Of a DNA stretch of 64,000 nucleotides, positions 1 through 11,131 are shown in pieces (within the stretch, counting starts at the first letter, position 1; every line of letters begins with the position of its first letter). The translations under genes were made by a program, and so were the position numbers. Source of the stretch: Zeugodacus cucurbitae (lineage: Eukaryota > Arthropoda > Insecta > Diptera > Tephritidae); the NCBI RefSeq assembly GCF_028554725.1, contig NC_071667.1, positions 54,305,501 through 54,369,500 on the forward strand, given 5' to 3'. Under the pieces are notes generated by a model. The model was not told the DNA's origin, did not search any database, and worked only from the letters and a program-made list of their open reading frames with translations.

Positions 1-1747
1 TGGAAGTATAGATGAATATCTACAGTAGCTACAAAAAAATGTGTACATACAAAATATGAGTTTGGGTATTGAATTTTAAAAGTGTTGTTCTATCGAGGAT
101 ACGTTTTTACTTAGGAGAAGAGTCTAGAGACGTTGGCGGACTGTGTTTTCTTAGCATAAATTACCATTATTTTTAGCTGATTAATGAGCAATTTTATTTG
201 ATAAATTTTTTGGTGCAAAAATAAATTACCAAAACTAGATGTTTCATAACGCGAGGACATCCAATATAATATACATGTAGATGTGATAAACATGGATTTT
301 CTAGATACAATCTTTGAAGGGTGAACTTACAAATTGTAATTTGCTCCATCGGAGAAACCATTAATCTTGAAACTTGCTATTCGACAAGGTAACTGGAAAG
401 ACTTTTACCCAATAACTCGTTTTCAACGATACCTATATGATTTAAAACCATTTCTTTTACTATAACCCATCTATATAACAATTTCAAAAAATTATTGTTC
501 CGACAAAATCGTTATTTTTCCCGGGTATTGGACCGAATAAAATCGAAGTTAGCCTCCACAATCGAAATACTCGCCTTCGTTATCGCCCTCTGTTGAATGG
601 TTTGTGACCATATTATGATATAAAATTGTATCTAAAAAAATTAACTAAAGTTTTTTATTTATTCTCTTCTGATATATCCATTAAAAAATAAAAGAATTTT
701 AATTATTCTACATTGAATTTAATTTACTATTATTATTTTTACTAAAAATATTATCAGTATTTTTGCTTGAAAAATGTCATTGTATTATTGTCACCCACTG
801 TATACGGCACGCAAACCTCATTATTCTATGCTAGCTTCTCTTGTTGCACGCCTAACTGGAACTAGAAATTATCTTAGAAAAAAAGTGATCAAATGTGTAA
901 GTATTAGTTTGTTACCCACAAATACATACATACGTATGAGTATATATATAGAGTGCATACTTTGTTCTGCCGTTTTTACTGCTTTTGATTGGAACTCAAT
1001 TTAACAATTGACTGAATACTTGACAGGTTTACAAACTGTTAAGCATCCCTACGTTGTCGGCGCCTAACGCACAAACACAAAAGAAATGCGTATGCCAATA
1101 AACCCCATTGTGTACCAGGATATGTGTGAGACAACTTGTGTAGCGAGTGAATATTGTTGCATCGGAGCCGCGCTTCTCCGATAGTATTACCACAATTACT
1201 TAGGCGGATGTGTGGACGGGGAAAATCAGCGATCCATGAAGGTTAGGCTGTGTGAAGGGCATTTATAGGCGACGCAATGTCGCATCCCGGTGTGCGCGCC
1301 TAAAGATATGCTATTCAATTCATTACTTTACATTGTGTTGGGTAATAGTTGCCACCTGTGGCGTAATTTTTATATACATAGATTTAGAAATATTCTTCGT
1401 TTTTCTGCAATTCAATTTAATATTGTTCACTTTTTCTAGTATCTGATTTCAACACCGACAATCCTTTGGGATTTTTTGGATGATTTCCTTTTATTAGCAA
1501 ATTTATTGATAAATGTTTAGGTGGGTTTATTTTCACCAGACAGTATAGTTATATACATATAAGGGTGGCAAGATGAATGATTTCTGTATGATTGTCTTTC
1601 AATTCGGCTGCTCATTTTCCATGTAATCGATAACTCCTTTTATTGAGATTTGTTGGCACTTCCATGCACTCTAAAGCGGCAATATTGATAACATAACGGA
1701 ATAGAACCACTGTCATGTTAATCGCAAAAATATAAAACGCTATAACT
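1..1747. other. Noncoding AT-rich spacer
   Basis: No convincing gene was found. Short open frames are AT-driven and lack codon bias. A copy of repeat family C lies at about 370-600. A GC-richer patch at 1040-1310 carries GGCGCCTAA-like words in both orientations but no clear element boundary. Confidence 0.5.
370..600 (+). repeat. Dispersed repeat family C, copy 1
   Basis: The stretch around 515-590 reads 'GGGTATTGGACCGAA' followed by 'ATCGAAGTTAGCCTCCA' and a 'CGAAATACTCGCC' phrase. Closely similar phrases recur at 61085-61225 and, inverted, at 61615-61775, with a weaker match near 53970-54060. It is noncoding and its class is unknown. The edges are approximate because only the shared phrases define them. 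Confidence 0.4.
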
Positions 1748-1937
1748 TAGGTTAGGTTAGATTCAGAGGCTGACTCTCAAGACAGGTAACGCGAAGGATC
1801 CCATTTGGATTGCTAAATGCCGGTCCATTGTGAAATAAGGACACGAATGCCCTCTCTTGCATTCTCATCAGCATAGTACGACACGACTCATCGTATCCAG
1901 TCGACTTTACACCGTATGTAGGGTTCATGTGAGACAT
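1748..1937 (-). mobile_element. 3' end of a non-LTR retrotransposon with CCTAA tail
   Basis: On the minus strand the piece ends in a short run of CCTAACCTAA at 1748-1762. The preceding sequence shares 'CACAATGGAC' and a CTTG-AG phrase with the tail of the LINE at 51362-51905. It looks like 3' UTR only; the 61-codon open frame here is not a believable protein. It is probably a 5'-truncated insertion. The whole assignment rests on tail similarity. Confidence 0.45.
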
Positions 1938-2940
1938 ATTGGAAAAATTAATCCTATCTCAACCATGGGAGCTCCAAAATTTATTGCTTTATAATTATAT
2001 TATTCTTATATTCTTTTTTTTAGATATAACCGAATACCGCAGTGTAAGCTTAACTTCTTTTTGAGTTATAACATTTTCTAGGTGAAGATGAAGACCGAAC
2101 TATGTATAGATGAGATTTAACATATTTCAGCGGTCCATTAATGTTAATTTTGTATTTCGCTTTGGCTTTTAATACTTACAGCCAACTTTTGAAGTAATAC
2201 AGATGTGGACCTATGTTATGGTATTCTGGGTCCACATACAATCGGTGGTTTGGAATCATTTGTGAGTAAAAATGTCACTGTTTAAAACTTAAAAAAATAA
2301 CCTTAAAAGTTCTCGTGTCGGTCTTTTACTACTCTAAATTGCACCACAATAAAAACTCTCTGCAAAGGCACGGCAAGGTCATTGGAAACTACATACAATA
2401 AAGCTATGTATGTACATAAATAAGAATAAAACTCAACGAAGCAAGAAATATAGGTATAACTCAAGTAAAAAAATATTATACATGATTAAACACGATTTTT
2501 ATAATAAAATTTAAAAACAAGCTGGGTCATGTTGAAACTACAGTTTTTCTCGAATAATGAACTCAGGAGCCACACTGTTAGTAACTAGCTAAAATTATGT
2601 ACTTATTACTGGTATAAAAAGCGTTAGGCATAAACAAATTTATATATTGATTACTTGACAAAAAACTGAATATATTTTTAACACATAATTGAAGTCATTA
2701 ATCCATTACCTGTTTCGCAGCATTTTTTAAATTAGATGTTCATGTATGTATGTATTTTTTTGTGATTAAAGTATGCAGATATGTATAATATGAAAAAGTT
2801 TCATGGTAATAATAACAGTATCATTCAGAACGTGGTAACCCTATCACTAAATAATTTTGCTTTTGCACATGCCAATTTGACTACCACAAAAACTTTGCAT
2901 AGCTGTGTTTATATAAATATCTAGTAAGTGTATTATGGAC
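1938..2940. other. Noncoding AT-rich region, includes the 3' flank of the 2.9 kb exon
   Basis: This should hold the 3' UTR of the gene ending at 2941. I found no AATAAA on the minus strand close to the stop. Nothing else is recognisable. Confidence 0.4.
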
Positions 2941-3035
2941 TCACTCATCGATCTCTTCCTCGGACATGGAGTGACTGTTGCCGCCGAAAAGGGACATCTT
3001 GTGTTTTATCGGCAAATCCTCGAACTTAAATATTT
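2941..3035 (-). CDS. Terminal coding exon of an unidentified minus-strand gene
   Basis: Reading the minus strand, an acceptor (AATTGCAG) at about 3036 is followed by 2 nt completing a split codon, then 30 codons and TGA at 2941-2943. The peptide runs IFKFEDLPIKHKMSLFGGNS and then HSMSEEEIDE. It is charged, ends acidic and carries no membrane segment, as in a cytoplasmic C-terminal tail. Coding potential is supported by GC-ended codons (TTC, GAG, AAG, GGC, AAC, TCC, ATC) in very AT-rich surroundings and by the clean acceptor in the right phase. I do not recognise the family. Upstream exons should lie at higher coordinates on the minus strand, but I could not locate them; the introns may be long. 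Confidence 0.6.
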
Positions 3036-5265
3036 CTGCAATTGGAAGAAAAATGAAATGTTAGTGATTTATATTTGTTAATAATAAGTTGATGAGATAA
3101 AAAATAAGAGAATATTTGCCTTAAACTGAACAGTTTTAGAAAGGTTTACAATTAAAATAATATTTTAAGAAGGTCTGCTTTACAGGCTTCAAAAAATCGA
3201 TTTTTTTGTTTTGTTTTAAATCTCTTCCAAAACTATCAAAGAATATGTCTTTAAAATTCCAGAGGCCAATTCGACATATTTTCGAAGCTAGAGCAGTTTT
3301 AGTGGCCGAGCGTCGAGTAGGTGCGAATGCTCAGGCAGACCCGACCGAAAACTGTAAAGCGCGTTTTCTCGAATTTTCATTTTCACAAGTGTTAGAAAAC
3401 GGTGCCGGCGATAGCAAAAAGAATATATGTCCGATCGAGAAAAACTAAAGCTTCAGTATTAAATTATCTTCTATTTGAACTAAAAAAGTTGGACAAAAGT
3501 ATTATTTAAACTACTTGTTTTGCAACTTAAAATCAATTTTTTTCTCAAAAAAGTGAATTTTTTTTTCAAACTTCGAAAAAATTTGGAATTTTATAACTTC
3601 TTTGGTATTTTTTTAGTTCATAAAGAAAAGAAACGTATAAAAAATTAAAAAAAATGTTGGTTCGACTGTTTCAAATGCATCGTACGACCTCCATCACCGG
3701 CACCGATTTACAAGTGCAGACTCCAGGCGCTCCAGAAAAATACTTACAACTTTGAACAAATTTCAATATTTTTTAATAATAAATATTGTTTTTTTAAGCC
3801 TTAAATATAGTACACTATCCTCTTAAACCGTTTACCGCAATCATCTTCTTCCCCTTCAAAAAAAATTGCTAAAAAAACGCTTTTTTTCGGCAGACTTTTC
3901 TATAGCAGTCTTAATGAAAACAACCACATAACAAGCCAGTTCTAACATTTCTAGAATATGGTATTGAATAAAATTTATTCGTTATGTCCAGAAATTCTAT
4001 TTTGAAGTATTCTTACTACTCATCTCACTCGTCAGTATTCTTTTCCCTCTACAGGTACTTTTGAATTTTTAATTTTCTTGGAATCACTTGTTGACTGACT
4101 CATTGAAAATTCGTTTCTTTTATGTTCATTATGACATGTATTGAATAATCCAAAGGCGATTTTTGACCTATTAAATATTGAATACTCTCATTAGTTTTTT
4201 TTTTATTATTTTGTTTCAAATATTCCCAGAAACACTTAGGCTTATTGTAACTACTTATAATAATCTCCTTTTACATATGTATTACCTATAAAATAAATTG
4301 ATTACACACAATTATGCGATAAAGTTTATCAACAATGTAATTTATGCATGTGCTGGTAAATATTCCAGGAGTAGATATGTTCTAGCATGAATATTTCATT
4401 TAGCCACAGCTGTTCGCACCACTTGCCATGAACATTAAATAGCCATTAACTGAAATCGAAAGTTGCTTCAGGGTAATTAAAGCAAGTAGTACTATAGGTA
4501 ATAATTGGACACATATGGCCAGGTTCTGGACATTTTTTTAATTTCGAGATTATTATTTTACATATTTCTTCGATATTCGGAATATCAATTGTATAAAAGC
4601 GATTCTGATTATTTTCATAGTAGGACATAAAAATAGAAAAAAAGTCGAGACAATAATTTTTCCATAAAAATTTACACTTTTCTGTTTTTATTAACCCTCT
4701 AAATGCTTTTTGTCTAAATACAGTCCCCTCGTTTTCATAAAAACACAAAGGTGTAAATATTTGCAGAATTAATTTTATTTAATTTCAAAAGAAAACCGCA
4801 AAAACTTTTTAATTTGCCAAGCGTGGCTAATTCACATTTTACAGCGCATTATTCCGCATTATTCGTGTAAACATTATCACACAATTTTACTTTCATAACT
4901 TTCTATCAATCTCTATAAACTCTTGGTTACCGGCAAGAGTAATTACCAAGCAGTGCTAAAATTGAATTCGCGTGGTAAACCACAACTTTATTAACGCCAC
5001 TAAAATAAAATTACCAAGAAGCCGAAATTTTGATGGCTTCAGCGAAATATAAAGGTTCGCAAACTTAATGCAGAAAATGGTTATATAGTTGTATATCTAT
5101 AATATTATTTTTTATGTACGAGTATATAGGTTGGCACATTAGGCCAGCACAGCCTAATAAATTACTGTTATCGAAATCTGGAATACAATACATTGCACAA
5201 GGGTTCTCGGTTATTTTATGTTATTATTTTTTGACACTGGACAAATTTCCTATAGTACTCCATCA
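3036..5265. other. Noncoding, probable intron of the 2.9 kb gene
   Basis: No exon was recognised. Poly-T/A-rich tracts lie at 3180-3220, 3530-3660 and 3840-3890. A 100-codon minus-strand frame at 4446-4748 has AT-driven composition (K, N, F, I, Y) and no motif I know. Part of 3160-3850 looks like decayed repeat DNA. Confidence 0.35.
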
Positions 5266-5575
5266 TATACCATAAAAATGGCGTAATAACCACGCCCACT
5301 CATCATACAAAGGTTATGTTGAAAACTTCTTCAAGTGCGAAAAACAAAAACAAAATAATTATGGTAAAAAAATTTAAAATGGTCGTGACATCGATCCCTT
5401 TTGAGTAAAAACACATTTCTTGACTATCTGATGTACGGCTGAAAACGGTCAAAATCAGTTAACAACCACGTCTACGAGTACACAATTTCAAATTCCATAT
5501 AATTTGTTCACTTTACAATACAGCATTGCAGGTGTGGCATCGCTCATCTAAAAATTGTTGAAATTGGACTAAAAC
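5266..5575 (-). repeat. Family B related repeat, left part (split by family A)
   Basis: It contains the family B phrase 'ACCACGCCCACT' plus 'CATACAAAGGTTATGTTGAAA' shortened forms, as in the B copies at 10480-10530 and 58435-58520. It stops at 5575, where family A begins, and resumes at 6307. Confidence 0.6.
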
Positions 5576-6306
5576 AAGAAAAAAAGTTAACTTCGGCTGT
5601 ACCTTAGCTAATATACCCTTCACAGGTGCATTTCTTTTAGTAACTATGTGTTTAAGCAAATCTAAAGACGTACGAAAAAGTATAAAAAAAGAAAACATTT
5701 TACTAATTCTTTTTAGCCGTGAACTTTCGTGAAGATATGTAGTAAAATGGGGAACTTTTCCATACAAGCCCTTGATTCCGATCGTTCAGTTTGTATGGCA
5801 GCTATATGCTATAGTGAACCGATCTGAACAATTTTTTCGGAGATTAAATTATTTCTATGAGCAATAACTCACACCAAATTTCGTGAAGATATGTAGTAAA
5901 ATGCGAAACTTTTCAATACAAGCCCTTGATTCCGATCGTTCAGTTTGTATGACAGCTATATGCTATAGTGAACCGATCTGAACAATTTTTTCGGAGATTA
6001 AATTATTTCTATGAGCAATAACTCACACCAAATTTCGTGAAGATATGTAGTAAAATGCGAAACTTTTCAATACAAGCCCTTGATTCCGATCGTTCAGTTT
6101 GTATGGCAGTTATATGATATAGTGGTCCGACATCGGAAGTTCCGACAAATGATCAGCTTCTTGAAGAGAAAATAACATCTGCAAATTTCCAAACGATATC
6201 ATCAAAACGATATATATTTATATATATACTTTATAGGGCCTCGGACTCCTCCTTCTGGGTGTTACAAACTTCGTGACAAACTTAATACACCCTGTTTAGG
6301 GTATAA
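5576..6306 (+). repeat. Family A repeat inserted in family B
   Basis: It begins with AGTTAACTTCGGCTGTACC then TAATATACCCTTCACAG, and ends with a hairpin of the type ACACCCTGTTTAGGGTAT at 6286-6305. The body holds a 154-bp tandem repeat. The outer TATACCC and GGGTATA words are inverted relative to each other. There is no long ORF; the translations are spurious. From memory, repeats of this kind are abundant in Diptera; I cannot assign a class. Confidence 0.65.
5725..6140 (+). repeat. 154-bp tandem repeat, about 2.6 units
   Basis: The word GAAGATATGT recurs at 5731, 5885 and 6039, exactly 154 bp apart. Neighbouring phrases (CTTGATTCCGATCGTTCAGT, CTATATGCTATAGTG) repeat with it. Units are more than 95% alike by eye, so the amplification is younger than the surrounding repeat. 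Confidence 0.9.
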
Positions 6307-6520
6307 ATATCCAAGGTCCCGGGTAACGAAGATGAGGGCCTCAGTGTCAAATGTCGATAAATCTCTAAGATATTTTAAAGAAATTTAGGGGGATTCTTTT
6401 TATCTAATAATGTGTACCTGTTCCAAAAATGGGTGAATTTGGGTCATAACTTCCCCTAGCTCCCATACAGCTAATATTAAGATTTTCAAATTTCCGTTGG
6501 GTTTTATACCGTAACTCGTC
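6307..6520 (-). repeat. Family B related repeat, right part
   Basis: The phrases 'GGGTCATAACTTCCCCTAG' and 'CTCCCATA' match the B copy at 58820-58860. This is the continuation of the copy interrupted by family A at 5576-6306. Confidence 0.6.
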
Positions 6521-7131
6521 CCAAAAATCTTCTAACATGTGCGACCCATCCTAGTGAAGCATATTTGAATATAAAATGTAAACATTCTGAGCGGTATACA
6601 TTTCCTTTATGATTACTGTGTATCCTTTTGTGGCATGTCATAAAAAAAGTTACGCAACACTGCAGCAAAATTTTGACAGCATTGCCGCAAAAACTTCGCC
6701 GTCTACTCAATAGCAGACTTTTACAACATGCATATAGTGAGCTGCTATGCTCTTCACCGCCAACCAACGCACGTCCTTTTGCACATGTAGTGGCAACAAC
6801 TCGACATATTCTGCGCCTCACACACCAATACAAGCGAGAGCAACTAGGCTCAAACACAAAGCCGTCAAAGTATTCACATTTTAGCCAATTGTTGGAGCTA
6901 CAACCTGTGTGTTGTCGAGGGGGTCGCATTGTGCGAGGAGAAGTGGTTAATGTTCTTTGTTTTGGACGTAATTAGATTTGGAGGTGCACGTGTCCTTCAA
7001 GCTGACTTTTCACCTGTACGCTGCAAAGAGCGCTTGCGTTAATTGTTCAAGTTGAAATTTTGTAAAGGTCGAATTACCAACACCAGCGTGGTTACGCAGT
7101 TTTATTATATATGTATGTATGTATGAATATA
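6521..7131. other. Noncoding spacer with relatively GC-rich patch
   Basis: The stretch 6640-6960 is open on both strands (115 and 141 codons). Neither translation shows a domain, and both carry cysteine and arginine clusters typical of an incidental frame. A short TATG microsatellite lies at about 7109-7125. Confidence 0.35.
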
Positions 7132-7357
7132 CAGGGTGGTTCAATTTTTTTTTTTTCATTTTAAATATCGAACAAAATTATAAAGAATCTAATTAAATAT
7201 TTTATATTTAATTTTTTCGATCTCTAGACCGGTACTGTTGCTTACGATCCTAGGCATTGGATGAGAGTTGTTTTTTCGATATTTCGACGGGTTTCTGTCA
7301 AGCTTAGCTGAAGCAAAGTTGTCACTCTCTAATTTACACTGTTCTCGGATCACCCTA
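7132..7357. mobile_element. Candidate MITE with CAGGGTG ends
   Basis: The left end reads TA-CAGGGTGGTTC. The right end, reverse-complemented, reads TA-TAGGGTGATCC. That gives short, imperfect terminal inverted repeats of about 11 bp flanked by TA on both sides, as in Tc1/mariner-type nonautonomous elements. The inverted repeats are short, so chance is possible. Confidence 0.4.
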
Positions 7358-7359
7358 TA

Positions 7360-8690
7360 ATAAATTTGCTCTGGTGTAAGTGCATGTGTGTCTTTCAAAG
7401 GAGTGTGGTTGCTGTCGGTTTGCTAGTGGTAGACATTCCGGGCACTGGCTTTGACAGCGAATTGATGTACGCAAACGTCAGCTGAATCCTGAATATTTGC
7501 TAATGAGTATGACACATGCCACCTCCTTGTCTACGCCAGAAATTCGGCAAAAACTTAATTCGCATTTATTTTTTTCCAACTGGGTAGAGGTGAGTTTGTC
7601 ACACACTCTCATCTGTTTCACCTGACACTACTCGTAAGCCATGTTTTTGTTATTGTTTGCTATACCATTTTTTCGAGTATTCTTCTGGCCTGTTTTTCCG
7701 CATTTTTTGTTTTTTTCGGTAGAACAATATTAGATTAAGCACGTCCGCAAACAAGGCTCATTTATGTGAATAAAAGATGGGCAAGGAAACCACGTGTGTG
7801 TGTAGGTGTAATATATGTACGCTGAGGGAACTAATTTTCCGCAAAGCATTTAAGCTTTCACTTTTTCATCGGTTGTGCAGAATTAGAGTTCAAGGTTTAT
7901 GTGTGCGAAAAGAAAGACAATACAAGTCGGGGCTCAGTGGTAAAATGTTTGCAAAGACCTTTGGGATTAGTGAGCCTTACCGCAAATGCCAGCGACATGA
8001 TATGTGTGTGCGTCACTGGAGTTCGCAAATGCAACAAATCATGCTGAAATAAGTTTGCAAAATTAGATAAAAACTTTTTTATATAACGTATAGCGAGTGC
8101 GAGTATTATTCAGCAGATATTGAAGGCCAATTGTGTTCCATTCATATCGTTTGCCAATAAAAATGAAATTCTGTATTGTATACAAATATATTATATAAAT
8201 ATTGTTATTAATTTACATGTGTGGGAGTACCTATAGATGATGAATTTTTTATAGAATTCGATTTTCTTATCCGACATTATTGCCATTGAGGGTGAGATAC
8301 TGAGATCTAATAAAATAATATCCCGATTCATCTTTTGTCGAGCGACAATTACTTCCTCATTGTCAATTTTGTTTTTCAATCAGGCCTAAGGACAGGCCAC
8401 AAATTGAAGAATCGACCTTGGTACTTATTTTCTAACGGCATATAGGAGCATAGTCGGAAGGTGAATATTGTATCAGACTTAAGGAGGGTGGTCTAGACCA
8501 GTTAGGTCGAAGTTAGACTTCATCCTTCTGAGAAGTTACGATTCACTACAGTCGCATAATTGGCTTTATACATTTATGAAAAATGAATCTGCATTTATTG
8601 CTTCAATACGAATCATAAAAAATCAAAACAAAAACATGTGTGACAGAATGCCGAAATGCCGAAAATATAAATTAAGTCTGACCATTATGT
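7360..8690. other. Noncoding spacer
   Basis: No gene or element was recognised. The 91-codon frame at 7777-8052 has no motif. Confidence 0.35.
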
Positions 8691-8699
8691 AAGCACCGT

Positions 8700-9150
8700 T
8701 TCTATTACCCAATTTCTAAAAATTACGCGAAAAAATTCTTTGGAACCACTCAAATAAAGTAAAAATCATAATTTCAATCTGCAAATCGCCGCTGAATTGC
8801 AAAAAAAGCGATACATTTTTGCAGCGGATAGGTCCTGCTGATGAAAAGTGTTTCAGTGGGAACAATGTCAAGCGAAAACGGTGGTGGTCGACTCGCCGTG
8901 AGCCGTACAAACAGTGGCCATGCCGGTATTGCCGACCCTCAGGTTGTGTTTGGTGGCGTTCGCCACCTTATAGTCCGGACCTGTCAACAGGAGACTACTA
9001 CATATTCCTGTATATCGCGAATGTTTTTGCTGGTGAAAAATTCGGCTGAAGTGAAGCTTGTGAAACTCGACTGTCCCAATTTTTTTTCAATAGAAACAAG
9101 GAGAGTGACATTATGAAAATATCTTCAAAATGTCAAAAAAGGAGCATGTT
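8700..9150 (+). pseudogene. Mariner-family transposase relic
   Basis: Fragments of a mariner transposase are readable in shifting plus frames. First comes a stretch around 8820-8880 with DEK, then NNVKRKRWW and a TRREP motif, matching the region after the first catalytic aspartate in mariners. Then, after an internal deletion, PPYSPDLSTGDYYIF follows at about 8965-9015, the motif around the third catalytic residue. The expected T-G before D-E-K is changed to P-A. Frameshifts and the missing middle make it non-functional. No terminal repeats were identified. Confidence 0.7.
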
Positions 9151-9969
9151 TGTTAGGATTTATTGCCTGCCGTGCCTGATATATATACATATCTTTAGTT
9201 ATTATTGATCTTATCACTGATGACTAATAAAAGTGGAGTTGTAAAGAAAAGTGAAGAAGTGATTAGAAAATCTCACAAAATATTATTTATTATATTTTTA
9301 TACTATTTAATCTGTTGAATTGAATCACCGTTAGTTGATGTTAATTTTTATAAGATTCTTCGATTTATTGCACCCATATCACTCTTGCAAGTAAATTAAA
9401 CAATTGAACGTACCGCTATTAATTTAGAGCATACAATTATATAATATCGCAATAGTAAAGTTGTTCATTAACATGGTTACACGACATAACGGAATATGCA
9501 AGCGGCTCCGTACTAAGCTATTTACGAGTTGTGGTAGCAATAAAATCAGCCGTCAATTTCTTCAAACGAAAACAAATTATTTCTGCTGTTTCTTTTGGTA
9601 TTTTTACATCACATCTCAGGTCGCTGAAGTTCGCTCGCGTGACTAAACGTGGAGTCGGGTGTCACCGACGTCAATCTCACCACTTCACCATGCGGCAGTA
9701 AAAACTTTGATGGAGATGGTATGAAATTTCTCAAAGCATGCACTTTGTAGTATATTACTAACTGAATGGAACAGGAAAACTGTGAACGTATAATACATTT
9801 AAAATTCTCTTTTTGACCGCAAATATTTTGCTCATATGGGCATCTAGAATTCACAAATCAAACCAGATATACATTTATCTTAATACTGATGTGTGTAAAG
9901 GATTCTGAAAGATATTAACTAGTTTGGCAGTTATCCGTATAAGTTATAGTCTGTAGAGATGAATATTTG
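9151..9969. other. Noncoding spacer
   Basis: No gene or element was recognised. Short frames at 9461-9854 overlap on both strands and show no domain. Confidence 0.35.
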
Positions 9970-11131
9970 TATACTCTCGCAACAAAGTTGCTAAAGAGAG
10001 TATTATAGTTTTGTCCATATAACGGTTGTTTGTAACACCCAAAACTAAAGTTAACTAACTTAAGTCTAAGTTAGATATAGGGTTATATATACCAAAGTGA
10101 TCAGGGTGAAAAGTGGAGTTCAAATCCGAATGTCTGTCTGTCCGTCCGTCTGCACAAGCTGTAACTTGAGTAAAAATTAAGATATCTTGATGAAACTTGG
10201 CACACTTATTTCTTGGCACCATAGGAAGGTTGCTTTCGAAAATGAGCAAAATCGGACCACTGCCACGTCCACAAAATGGCGAAAACCGAAAACACATAAC
10301 TAAGCCATAAATAAAACTATGGAAATAAAATTTGTTGTGAAGGATCGCACTATGAAGGGGCATATTTGGATGTTATTTTTTTATATCTCGGAGACCAATA
10401 AAGCTATATAAACCAAACTTTCTGCTGTCGTTTTTTTAGCCACTTCTTAATACAGTCCAAAAATGAAAGAAATCGAATAATAACCACACCCACCTCCCAT
10501 AAAAAGGGTAGGTTGAAAATTACTAAAAGTGGGTTAACTCACTAACGAAAAATGTCAGTAACACTAAATTTCACATAAGAAATGGCAGATGGAAGCTGCA
10601 CTCAGATTTTTTTACAAAATGGGAAATGGGCGTGGCGTCGCCCACTTATGGGTCAAAAACCATATCTCAGGAACTACTCGACCGATTTCAATGAAACTTG
10701 GTTTATAATAGTTTCCTTACATCCCAATGATATGTTGTGAAAATAGGCTAAATCGCTTCACAACCACGCCTATTTCCTATAGACCAGAACTTTGAAGACA
10801 ATCTGAATCGTTCACTTTACAATATATAAAGTTAGCACTAGTGAAGATATCGGAGCAAAATTTTGCATAAATACTGCATTTATAGTGTGGCAGCCCCATT
10901 CTAAAAATTGCCGAAATCGGATCATAGGTTTTTAAGCCCCATATTTATCAAACACTAGGACCTCGGTGCTTCTAACCTAATATTATGGTTTCCAACTTTC
11001 AATGGATTTTATACAATATATATGACGAATATGTGGATCAAATTGTGTATTATATTAATTAAGTTAAATAAATAAATTGCGAGAGTATAAAATGTTCGGT
11101 TACACCCGAACTTAGCCGTTCCCTACTTGTT
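9970..11131 (-). repeat. Family B repeat, copy B1
   Basis: In minus orientation it begins near 11131 with AAGTAGGGAACGGCTAAGTT, followed by the hairpin GTTCGGGTGTAACCGAAC and a TATACTCTCGCAA motif. It ends at 9972-10002 with a hairpin pairing TACTCTC with GAGAGTA around GCAAC/GTTG. A GTCTGTCCGTCCGTCTG tract is at 10134-10150. It is about 1.16 kb, essentially full length, and has no ORF of its own; the 102-codon frame at 10055-10363 is incidental. Confidence 0.75.

Noticed and set aside
1040..1310. GGCGCCTAA-like words in opposite orientation, suggesting a MITE.
   Set aside because: The putative arms match only over short pieces and no target duplication was found.
4446..4748. A 100-codon minus-strand frame.
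   Set aside because: Composition is K/N/I/F/Y-rich as expected from AT-rich DNA, with no motif or splice context.
6504..6975. Long overlapping open frames on both strands (141 and 115 codons).
   Set aside because: Neither translation has a domain, signal or codon bias; one is the shadow of the other and composition alone explains them.
9970..11131. Family B considered as a Helitron because of its terminal hairpins.
   Set aside because: No consistent TC start or CTRR end directly after a hairpin could be shown; left unclassified.
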